DNA from: DATDOO01 sp035293245
GTDB lineage: Bacteria; Pseudomonadota; Gammaproteobacteria; Methylococcales; Methylococcaceae
NCBI GenBank assembly: GCA_035293245.1
Contig: DATDOO010000136.1
Coordinates: 1-5,396 of the forward strand
DNA length: 5,396 nt
Direction of reading: 5' to 3'
Positions 1 through 5,396 of this stretch are shown here, in pieces. Every line of letters starts with the position of its first letter. Position 1 is the stretch's first letter. The notes under the pieces were generated by a model. It was not told the origin of the DNA and made no database searches. It saw only the letters and a program-made list of their open reading frames with translations. Made by a program: the position numbers and the translations under genes.

Positions 1-1874
1 GTGAACCAGTAGATCATCGCGCCGCCCACAATGAACCCCAGGAAAAACGGCGCGTGCAGCAGTGACAGTTTGTCCACGTTCTCGGTGATGCCGTTGGTCA
101 GCGCCATGATGATGGAAAAGGTCATGGTCGTGGCGCCCACCACGGCCGTGCCGATCAGCACCGGCTTGGCGGTAGCTTTGAAGGTGTTGCCCGCGCCGTC
201 GTTGGCCTCCAGCATGTCCTTGGCGTGGCCGAAATTGGCGTCCACACCGAAGTCGCGTTTCAATTCCTGCTGGATGTTGGGAATTTGCTCGATAAGCGAC
301 AGCTCAAACACCGACTGGGCGTTGTCGGTGACCGGGCCGTAGGAGTCCACCGCAATCGTCACCGGGCCCATGCCCAAAAAGCCGAACGCCACCAGGCCAA
401 ACGCGAACACCGGCGCCGCGATCATCAGGCTGCCTAGTCCCGCCAGGCTTACCAGGTAGCCCACCGACATCAGTGCGACCATCGCCAGTCCCAAGTAATA
501 AGCCGAGAAGTTGCCGGCCACAAAGCCGGACAAAATACCCAGGGAGGCCCCGCCTTCCTCCGCCGATCTGACCACTTCCCTTACGTGTCGCGATTCGGTG
601 GAGGTGAAGACCTTCACCAGTTCCGGGATCAACGCCCCGGCCAGTGTGCCGCAGGAGATGATCGTCGCCAGCTTCCACCATAGCGTCGGGTCGCCGCCCA
701 GCTCCGGAATGATCACCGCGGAGATGGCGTAGGTCATGGCGATGGAGACGGCCGAAGTGATCCACACCAGCGAGGTCAGCGGCGTCTCGTAGTTCATTTC
801 GCTGGCCTGGGCGTAGCGGGCCTTGGCGATGGCGCCGTTCAAGAAAAAAGCGGCGGCGCTGGCCACCAGCATGGCGATGCGCATCACAAAAATCCACACC
901 AGCAGTTGCACCTTTACGACATCGTCCGGAACGCCCAGCAGAATAAAGGTAATCAGCGCGACGCCGGTCACGCCGTAAGTTTCAAATCCGTCCGCGCTCG
1001 GACCCACCGAATCGCCGGCGTTGTCACCGGTGCAGTCGGCGATCACGCCCGGATTGCGCGCGTCATCTTCCTTGATCTTGAAGACGATCTTCATCAGGTC
1101 GGACCCGATGTCGGCGATCTTAGTGAAGATGCCGCCGGCGATGCGCAACGCCGCCGCGCCCAGGGACTCGCCGATGGCGAAACCAATGAAGCAGGCTCCG
1201 GCATAGTCGCCAGGAATGAAAAGGAGGATAAACAGCATCATCAGCAGTTCCACGCTGATCAGCATCATTCCGATGCTCATGCCCGCATCCAGAGGAATCT
1301 TGTAAATAGGGTAGGGCTTGCCGTATAGGCTGGCAAACGCCGTGCGCGAGTTGGCAAAGGTATTCACGCGGATGCCGAACCAGGCCACGCCATAGCTGCC
1401 GGCGATCCCGACCAAGCTGAAGAGCAGGATGATGCCCACCCGCAGCGCTTCCATGTGCAGCAGCACGCCGAAATACAGCACGATGACCGCGGCGATGAAA
1501 GCTTCCAGCAGCAGCAGGAACTTTCCTTGCGTGATCAGGTAGGTCTTGCAGGTTTCGTAGATCAGTTCGGAGATCTCCCGCATGGAGCGATGCACGGGCA
1601 GGTTTTTCAGCCGGCTGTAGATCGTCAATCCGAAAATCAGCCCCAGCACGCAAAACCCGATGCCGAATAGCAGCAGTGTGTGTCCGTCCAGGCCCAGAAA
1701 GCTAACCTGCGACACGTCCGGGAGCTGCAGGTTGGCCTCGCCCCCGGCCTCTTGCGCCAGTGCGGAGCCGGCCGCTGCCAGCACACCGATCGCCGTCGCG
1801 CACATTCTCGCGACCGGGCGCAGAAAAATCCGCCCCGTCACCCCCCCGAACCAGACCCATCCTGCTGTCAGCAT
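1..1874 (-). CDS. hppA: Membrane-bound proton-translocating pyrophosphatase (H+-PPase), 3' end beyond left edge
   Basis: An integral inner-membrane pump that hydrolyses pyrophosphate to phosphate and uses the energy to move H+ (in some relatives Na+) out of the cytoplasm. Reading leftward from the ATG at 1874-1872 gives 624 uninterrupted codons up to the window edge. The family is usually about 670-800 residues, so the C-terminal part, including the last conserved acidic motif, is missing. Visible: a signal-like N-terminus (residues ~15-40, ending ALA-QEA); first membrane helices at ~65-86 and ~119-140; the substrate-site block DIGSDL (255-260), KEDDARNP (268-275), ADCTGDNAGD (279-288) and ADGFETY (294-300); and GAGNTFKAT (560-568). 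K566 occupies the A/K position that separates K+-dependent (Ala) from K+-independent (Lys) enzymes, so K+-independence is inferred. The start is chosen because GGAGG lies 4 nt upstream; M24 is an alternative without a comparable ribosome site. It is divergent from the DedA-like gene. Family assignment is firm; the transported ion is not settled. Confidence 0.96.
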   Translation of the reverse strand, partial: MLTAGWVWFGGVTGRIFLRPVARMCATAIGVLAAAGSALAQEAGGEANLQLPDVSQVSFLGLDGHTLLLFGIGFCVLGLIFGLTIYSRLKNLPVHRSMREISELIYETCKTYLITQGKFLLLLEAFIAAVIVLYFGVLLHMEALRVGIILLFSLVGIAGSYGVAWFGIRVNTFANSRTAFASLYGKPYPIYKIPLDAGMSIGMMLISVELLMMLFILLFIPGDYAGACFIGFAIGESLGAAALRIAGGIFTKIADIGSDLMKIVFKIKEDDARNPGVIADCTGDNAGDSVGPSADGFETYGVTGVALITFILLGVPDDVVKVQLLVWIFVMRIAMLVASAAAFFLNGAIAKARYAQASEMNYETPLTSLVWITSAVSIAMTYAISAVIIPELGGDPTLWWKLATIISCGTLAGALIPELVKVFTSTESRHVREVVRSAEEGGASLGILSGFVAGNFSAYYLGLAMVALMSVGYLVSLAGLGSLMIAAPVFAFGLVAFGFLGMGPVTIAVDSYGPVTDNAQSVFELSLIEQIPNIQQELKRDFGVDANFGHAKDMLEANDGAGNTFKATAKPVLIGTAVVGATTMTFSIIMALTNGITENVDKLSLLHAPFFLGFIVGGAMIYWF

Positions 1875-1878
1875 GCTT

Positions 1879-1892
1879 CCTCCGCTCTCCTT
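1879..1892 (-). promoter_or_regulatory. Ribosome binding site of hppA
   Basis: On the minus strand AAGGAGAGCGGAGG ends 4 nt before the ATG at 1874. It contains two purine-rich Shine-Dalgarno cores (AAGGAG and GGAGG). The nearer one is slightly close to the start but is strongly anti-16S-like, and it decides this ATG over the in-frame methionine 23 codons later. Confidence 0.75.
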
Positions 1893-1944
1893 CACTCCTC
1901 AGGAATCAAACACAGGCGTGATTAAGACAAAATGGCCAACGAAT

Positions 1945-1973
1945 TGTATAGCAGGGTCCCCCACACCGGTCAA
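1945..1973 (-). promoter_or_regulatory. Predicted sigma70-type promoter of hppA
   Basis: Reading the minus strand, TTGACC (1973-1968, 5 of 6 to the -35 consensus) is followed by exactly 17 bp, then TATACA (1950-1945) preceded by TGC, an extended -10. The overlapping register TACAAT (1948-1943) would give a 19-bp spacer. Transcription would start near 1938, leaving a leader of about 64 nt before hppA. Prediction from consensus matching only. Confidence 0.65.
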
Positions 1974-1987
1974 GAACGCGGAACGCG
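1974..1987. repeat. Tandem 7-bp direct repeat next to the hppA -35
   Basis: GAACGCG occurs twice head to tail (1974-1980 and 1981-1987), beginning at the base directly upstream of the predicted hppA -35 box. The position would suit an activator or repressor site, but two short GC-rich copies can arise by chance. No regulator is identified. Confidence 0.35.
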
Positions 1988-2040
1988 GCCGGGCCAAAAT
2001 GTTTTAGAGGTCCGATTTCTCACGGCTGGCCCGCCCGCTC

Positions 2041-2049
2041 TGCTACAAT
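2041..2049 (+). promoter_or_regulatory. Predicted extended -10 promoter of the DedA-like gene
   Basis: TGCTACAAT is an extended -10 element (TGn followed by TACAAT, 5 of 6 to consensus). No convincing -35 lies 16-18 bp upstream (the sequence there is CACGGC or similar), as is tolerated for extended -10 promoters. A start near 2056 would leave a leader of about 40 nt before the ATG at 2097, which also argues against the longer reading frame that begins at 1932. Confidence 0.5.
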
Positions 2050-2096
2050 CGCGGCTTTTGGGGACCGGCGTCCGGCTCGCCGCAACCGTCGCCACC

Positions 2097-2699
2097 ATGG
2101 ATTCGTCAAACTTTCCGCATTGGTTGCAGGCGGTCCTGGCCCTCAGCGGCGGCGTGGGCCTGTTTGTGGTGGCCTTTCTCGATTCCACGTTTATACCGTT
2201 TCCGACAGTCAATGACCTTCTGTTGATCACCCTTTCCATCCGCACCCCGGCGCGGATGCCCTACTACGCGGCCATGGTGACGCTCGGTTCGCTGGTGGGC
2301 TGTCTGGTCTTGTTCACCATTGCCCGCAAGGGCGGGGAGCTGGCCTTTGGCAGCCGCGCCGGTCCCCAGGCGGCAGGCGTGCGCCGCTGGATGGCGCGCA
2401 ATGGGTTCCTCAGTGTGGCGGTCGCAGCGTTGCTTCCGCCGCCGGCGCCGTTCAAGGTTTTTGTCTTCGCGGCCGGCGCTCTGGGAATGCCATTGCGAGT
2501 GTTCCTGCTGTCGCTGGCGGTGGCTCGGAGCGCGCGCTTTTTTGGAGAGGGTTACCTGGCGGTGAGATATGGCCAGCAGGCAGCGAATTACCTGGCGGAA
2601 CACAAACTGGCCTTCGCGGGTGGCTCAATTCTTTTCGCCGCGGTCTTGTATCTGCTATGGCGCTGGTTCGCACACCGCGCACCGCAGCAGATTTCCTAG
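2097..2699 (+). CDS. Small DedA/VTT-superfamily (SNARE-associated, YqaA-like) membrane protein
   Basis: A 200-residue polytopic inner-membrane protein. DedA/VTT proteins act in envelope lipid handling, and several move undecaprenyl phosphate or phospholipids across the membrane; the substrate of this short YqaA-like branch is not known to me. Visible: hydrophobic segments at ~13-28, 56-75, 104-112 with 120-142, and 171-190; a re-entrant-type turn with D29 and FIPFPTVND (32-40); a second proline turn LLPPPAPFK (112-120); and the arginine-containing ARSARFFGEGYLAVRYG stretch (143-159). The two proline-rich half-loops around a pseudo-repeat are the family hallmark. The frame is open from an ATG at 1932, but that would add 55 residues without membrane or family character and would lie upstream of the predicted promoter, so 2097 is preferred. 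No Shine-Dalgarno is seen before 2097. It is divergent from hppA and ends 88 nt before ligA. The superfamily is likely; the exact function is unassigned. Confidence 0.8.
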   Translation: MDSSNFPHWLQAVLALSGGVGLFVVAFLDSTFIPFPTVNDLLLITLSIRTPARMPYYAAMVTLGSLVGCLVLFTIARKGGELAFGSRAGPQAAGVRRWMARNGFLSVAVAALLPPPAPFKVFVFAAGALGMPLRVFLLSLAVARSARFFGEGYLAVRYGQQAANYLAEHKLAFAGGSILFAAVLYLLWRWFAHRAPQQIS

Positions 2700-2729
2700 G
2701 CATGGGTCACGGGTTCCATGAGCCTGTTT

Positions 2730-2741
2730 GCGGCGAGCCGC
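2730..2741. repeat. Short inverted repeat upstream of the ligA -10
   Basis: GCGGC-GA-GCCGC is a perfect 5-bp inverted repeat with a 2-nt centre, lying 4 bp upstream of the TATAAT box of ligA, where the -35/-10 spacer would be. It could be an operator, or a weak hairpin at the end of the DedA-like transcript, but there is no T-tract, so a terminator is not supported. Chance occurrence is quite possible in this GC-rich DNA. Confidence 0.3.
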
Positions 2742-2745
2742 GTTG

Positions 2746-2751
2746 TATAAT
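2746..2751 (+). promoter_or_regulatory. Predicted -10 box of the ligA promoter
   Basis: A perfect TATAAT stands in the 88-nt gap between the DedA-like gene and ligA, preceded by TTG. The expected start is near 2758, about 30 nt before the GTG start of ligA. The -35 region (around CCTGTT, 2723-2728) is a poor match. An AT-only hexamer in such GC-rich DNA at a promoter-like distance is the main support. Confidence 0.55.
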
Positions 2752-2777
2752 ACGCCGCTGTCTCGATGAGCGTTCCC

Positions 2778-2783
2778 TGAGGT
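2778..2783 (+). promoter_or_regulatory. Ribosome binding site deciding the GTG start of ligA
   Basis: TGAGGT contains a GAGG core ending 5 nt before the GTG at 2788. No in-frame ATG lies near: the ATG at 2766 is in another frame. This supports a GTG start. Confidence 0.6.
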
Positions 2784-2787
2784 CTTT

Positions 2788-4944
2788 GTGGCCGCCGGCA
2801 AGCACCAAGAGCTCCTCAAAGTGCGGGACAAGATCGCCAAACTCCGCGAGGATATTCGCCGCCACGAATATCTCTACTACGTCCTCGACAACCCCAAGAT
2901 CTCCGACGCCACCTTCGACCGGCTGGTGAACCAACTCCAGCAGCTCGAAGGCGCGCATCCCGAGCTGATCACGCCCGACTCGCCGACCCAGCGTGTGGGC
3001 GGCGTCCCGCGCAAGGGCTTTGAGACCTGCCCGCATCGCCCGCCCATGCTCAGCCTGGACAATGCCTTTTCTTACGAACAGCTCGACGACTTTGACCGCC
3101 GCGTGCGCCAGCTCGCCGGGCGCGACGCCGTCGAGTACGTCGTCGAGCACAAGTTCGACGGCCTGAGCATCTCGCTTTGCTACCAAGGCGGCGTGCTCGC
3201 GCGCGGCGTGACGCGCGGCGACGGCAGCACCGGCGAAAACGTCACGCCCAACGTCAAGACCATCCGCTCGATTCCTCTCAGCGTGGACCTGGCCGAGTGC
3301 AAACGTCTCGGCTTGCCCGCCGATTTCGAGGTGCGCGGCGAAATCATCATGTCCCGCAAGGCTTTCGAAGAGCTGAACCGCCAACAGGAAGAGCAAGGAG
3401 GCAAGTGCTTCGCCAATCCGCGCAATGCCGCCGCGGGCGCCGTCCGCGTTCTCGACCCGGCCATCACCGCCTCGCGCCGGCTCGATTTCTTCGGATATTA
3501 CTTGATGGCCGGCGGCGTGCTGCCCTTCGCGCGGCATTCCGAGGCGCTCCAGGCCACCGCAAAACTGCACTTGAAGGCTTCGCAGGATTGGAAGCTCTGC
3601 CGTTCGATGGAGGAGGTCAAGAAATATTGCGACGCCTGGGAATTGAAGCGCGAAAAACTGCCGTACGAAATTGACGGCATCGTCGTCAAGGTCAACGAAA
3701 CGTCCTTGCAGCGGGAGTTGGGATTCACCGCCAAGGCGCCGCGCTGGGCCATCGCCTACAAATATCCCGCGCGCCAGGAGACCACGGTCGTCAAGGAAGT
3801 CATTTTTCAGGTGGGGCGCACGGGCGCTCTGACGCCGGTGGCCGTGCTCGAACCGGTGGCCGTCGGCGGCGTCACCGTCAGCCGCTCGACGCTGCACAAC
3901 ATGGATGAAATCGAGCGGCTCGGACTCGCCGCCGGCGATACGGTGATCATCGAGCGGGCCGGCGAGGTGATCCCCCATGTGATCAAGGTCGTTCAGCGCG
4001 GCAAGCCGCGCCAGCCGGTCACCGTACCCGAGCGATGCCCGGAATGCGACACCCGCATCCACCGGTCCCCGGATGAGGTTGCCTATCGCTGCGTGAACGT
4101 GGCCTGTCCGGCGCGGCGCAAAGAGTCGCTCATCCATTTTGCCGGGCGGCACGCCATGAATATCGACGGCTTGGGCGAGAAGATCGGCGATCAACTGGTG
4201 GACCGCGGCTTGGTCAAGGATTTTGCGGACTTGTATCACCTCGATCTCGAAGAAGTGGCCGCTCTTGAGCGCAGGGCCGAGAAATCTGCGCAGAACCTGC
4301 TGGACGAAATCCAGGCCAGCAAGAAAAACAGTCTGGCGCGGCTCATCTATGCGCTGGGCATTCGTTTCGTCGGCGAGCGCACCGGCCAGTTGCTGGCGGA
4401 GCATTTCGGTTCGATTGCGGCGCTGGCCGAGGCCAGCGAGGAGCAACTGACCGAGGTGCCCGAGGTGGGCCCGGCGGTTGCCTCCAGCATCGCAGAGTTT
4501 TTCTCCGAGCGCGCCAATCGCCATGTGATCGAGCGCCTGCGCGCCGCCGGCGTAAATCCGAAGCACGAACGCATGACGCCGCGCTCGACTCGTCTGGCCG
4601 GCAAAACTTTCGTCTTCACCGGCGCGCTGGCCCGGCGCTCGCGCGAGGAAGCCGGAGCGCAGGTCGTCGCCAACGGCGGCAAAGTCTCCAGCTCCGTCAG
4701 CAAGAAGACGAGTTACGTCGTCGTGGGCGCCGATCCGGGCTCGAAGTTCGATCAGGCCAATTCTCTCGGCGTGACCATCCTGAGCGAAGACCAATTCGAC
4801 GCCCTGCTCGAAGGCAAACTTCCCATCGCGCCCGCCCCCGGCAAAGGGAAAAACTCCGAGGCCAAGTCCTCGCCCTCGAAATCGCCGCGCGACTCCCGTC
4901 GCGCCAAGTCCTCCAAGACTTCTCGCCAACCGAAACTTTTCTAA
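2788..4944 (+). CDS. ligA: NAD+-dependent DNA ligase LigA
   Basis: Joins 5'-phosphate and 3'-hydroxyl ends at nicks in duplex DNA using NAD+, releasing NMN and AMP; the replicative and repair ligase of bacteria, cytoplasmic. The 718-residue product shows every expected domain. These are: the Ia NMN-binding region (~1-75, with HEYLYYVLD at 26-34); the adenylation domain with the nucleophile K122 in KFDG (122-125), EVRGE (181-185), IDGIVVKV (295-302) and the AYKYPA motif (323-328); the OB fold (~330-410); a four-cysteine zinc finger (C417, C420, C435, C440); helix-hairpin-helix repeats (~455-585); and a C-terminal BRCT domain (~603-677, LAGKTFVFTG start). All catalytic residues I can place are present, so it should be active. 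Beyond the BRCT is a basic Ser/Lys/Arg-rich tail (~681-718), making it longer than the usual ~670 residues. The GTG start at 2788 follows a GAGG site. It probably has its own promoter and is followed closely by rnpB. Confidence 0.98.
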   Translation: MAAGKHQELLKVRDKIAKLREDIRRHEYLYYVLDNPKISDATFDRLVNQLQQLEGAHPELITPDSPTQRVGGVPRKGFETCPHRPPMLSLDNAFSYEQLDDFDRRVRQLAGRDAVEYVVEHKFDGLSISLCYQGGVLARGVTRGDGSTGENVTPNVKTIRSIPLSVDLAECKRLGLPADFEVRGEIIMSRKAFEELNRQQEEQGGKCFANPRNAAAGAVRVLDPAITASRRLDFFGYYLMAGGVLPFARHSEALQATAKLHLKASQDWKLCRSMEEVKKYCDAWELKREKLPYEIDGIVVKVNETSLQRELGFTAKAPRWAIAYKYPARQETTVVKEVIFQVGRTGALTPVAVLEPVAVGGVTVSRSTLHNMDEIERLGLAAGDTVIIERAGEVIPHVIKVVQRGKPRQPVTVPERCPECDTRIHRSPDEVAYRCVNVACPARRKESLIHFAGRHAMNIDGLGEKIGDQLVDRGLVKDFADLYHLDLEEVAALERRAEKSAQNLLDEIQASKKNSLARLIYALGIRFVGERTGQLLAEHFGSIAALAEASEEQLTEVPEVGPAVASSIAEFFSERANRHVIERLRAAGVNPKHERMTPRSTRLAGKTFVFTGALARRSREEAGAQVVANGGKVSSSVSKKTSYVVVGADPGSKFDQANSLGVTILSEDQFDALLEGKLPIAPAPGKGKNSEAKSSPSKSPRDSRRAKSSKTSRQPKLF

Positions 4945-4960
4945 AGGCATCTGGGCGTGT

Positions 4961-4992
4961 TTGGGTGTTTTCGCCCGCGGTCGCGGTATAAT
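4961..4992 (+). promoter_or_regulatory. Predicted promoter of rnpB
   Basis: A perfect TATAAT (4987-4992) lies 42 nt after the ligA stop and about 8 nt before the inferred 5' end of the RNase P RNA, the right distance for a transcription start. The best -35 candidate is TTGGGT (4961-4966), but its 20-bp spacer is long, so the -35 is uncertain. A tandem CGCGGT pair (4976-4987) runs into the first base of the -10. No T-tract terminator separates ligA from this promoter; the GGGCG/CGCCC arms at 4953-4957 and 4972-4976 form only a weak, wide-looped stem. Confidence 0.65.
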
Positions 4993-4999
4993 GAATGTG

Positions 5000-5396
5000 G
5001 CGAGCGGGCCGGGTGATCGCTGGGGCCTTGTTGCAAGACAAGGGCCTGGAGGAAAGTCCGGACTCCGCAGGGCAGCGCGCCTGGTAACGCCAGGGGGTCG
5101 GGCCGGTGACGGCACGGCCATGGAAAGTGCCACAGAAAATAAACCGCCGGCGCAGGCGGCCTCGGTGATCGGCCGGAGGCAAAACCTCGGGCAGGTCTTC
5201 AACGGCCGCAGCGTCTGGTAAGGGTGAAACGGTGGGGTAAGAGCCCACCGCCCCGATGGTGACATCGGGGGCACGGTAAACCCCGCGCGGTGCAAGGCCA
5301 AATAGGAGGGGAGGGCTGGCCCAGCCCGTTATGACCCTCGGGTAGGCCGCTTGAGCCGCCGAGCAATCGTCGGCCCAGAGGAATGATCACCGCAGC
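5000..5396 (+). ncRNA. rnpB: RNase P RNA, bacterial class A, 3' end beyond right edge
   Basis: The catalytic RNA of ribonuclease P, which with the small RnpA protein removes 5' leaders from pre-tRNAs. Recognised by the universal blocks GAGGAAAGTCCGGACTCC (5049-5066), ACAGAAAATAAACCGCC (5132-5148), GGTAAGGGTGAAA (5217-5229) and GCAAGGCCAAATAGG (5292-5306). The helices also fit. P14 is a perfect 8-bp stem with a GTGA loop (5251-5270). P13 pairs GGTGGG with CCCACC (5231-5249). P17 pairs GGGCTG with CAGCCC (5313-5327), and its loop can pair with GGGC at 5070-5073 as P6, a class A feature. P18 carries a GCAA tetraloop (5355-5374). By comparison with the E. coli RNA, roughly the last 40 nt, including the 3' strand of P1, lie outside the window. 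The 5' end is inferred from the TATAAT position and is accurate to a few bases only. The P12 arm (5151-5213) is longer than in E. coli. Confidence 0.97.

Noticed and set aside
304..1653. Minus-strand open frames of 197 and 177 codons in another register inside the hppA region.
   Set aside because: They overlap the real hppA frame, which carries all the family motifs; the alternative frames are low-complexity Arg/His/Gly-rich shadows.
31..2007. Several plus-strand open frames of 60-140 codons opposite hppA.
   Set aside because: All are antisense to hppA, lack plausible ribosome sites and have no recognisable protein character.
1932..2096. A 55-residue N-terminal extension of the DedA-like protein starting at ATG 1932.
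   Set aside because: It overlaps both predicted promoters, has no hydrophobic or family-like content, and the recognisable protein begins at 2097.
2701..2720. CATGG/CCATG inverted repeat just after the DedA-like stop codon, considered as a terminator.
   Set aside because: The stem is only 5 bp with a 10-nt loop and no following T-tract.
2707..5301. A very long (864-codon) open frame on the minus strand opposite ligA and running into rnpB.
   Set aside because: It is antisense to an unmistakable ligA and to a conserved structural RNA, has an Ala/Gly/Arg/His/Asp-rich composition typical of reverse-complemented GC-rich codons, and shows no recognisable domain.
1..5396. Mobile elements, CRISPR arrays, tRNAs, toxin-antitoxin or defence genes.
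   Set aside because: No terminal inverted repeats, transposase motifs, regularly spaced repeats, cloverleaf sequences or recognisable defence domains were found; the content is core-genome in character.

Overview
The window is high-GC bacterial DNA (by eye a little over 60%) holding four housekeeping-type loci. From left to right they are: the 5' part of a membrane-bound proton-pumping pyrophosphatase gene (hppA, minus strand, running off the left edge); a small polytopic membrane protein of the DedA/VTT (SNARE-associated) superfamily on the plus strand; a complete NAD+-dependent DNA ligase gene (ligA); and the first ~400 nt of a class A RNase P RNA gene (rnpB), cut by the right edge. The hppA reading frame is not broken; it is simply open at the window edge, so only its first ~624 codons are present.

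Layout: hppA and the DedA-like gene are divergent and share a ~220-nt intergenic region. It carries a good sigma70-type promoter for hppA (TTGACC, 17 bp, extended TGC-TATACA) and a separate extended -10 (TGCTACAAT) for the DedA-like gene. The DedA-like gene, ligA and rnpB all point right. ligA and rnpB each have a perfect TATAAT box in the short gap upstream, so they are probably transcribed from their own promoters even though the gaps are small (about 88 nt and 42 nt plus the -10 region). No clear intrinsic terminator was seen.

Organism: the bacterial LigA, the class A rnpB and sigma70-like promoters identify a bacterium. The style of the pyrophosphatase (divergent DIGSDL..KEDDARNP..ADCTGDN signature), the high GC content and the GTG start of ligA fit a soil-type Acidobacteriota or a related phylum. 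That placement is an inference from memory and not proven by the sequence. The only membership I would call firm is Bacteria.

Functional picture: the genes are not an obvious pathway. The pyrophosphatase turns biosynthetic pyrophosphate into an ion gradient. LigA seals Okazaki fragments and repair nicks (releasing AMP). RNase P matures tRNA 5' ends. The DedA-like protein probably works in envelope lipid handling. I found no mobile element, CRISPR array, tRNA or defence system. The most noteworthy points are the divergent active-site signature of the pyrophosphatase with a lysine at the K+-independence position, its signal-peptide-like N-terminus, the basic tail of LigA, the enlarged P12 arm of rnpB, and short repeats placed against promoter elements.
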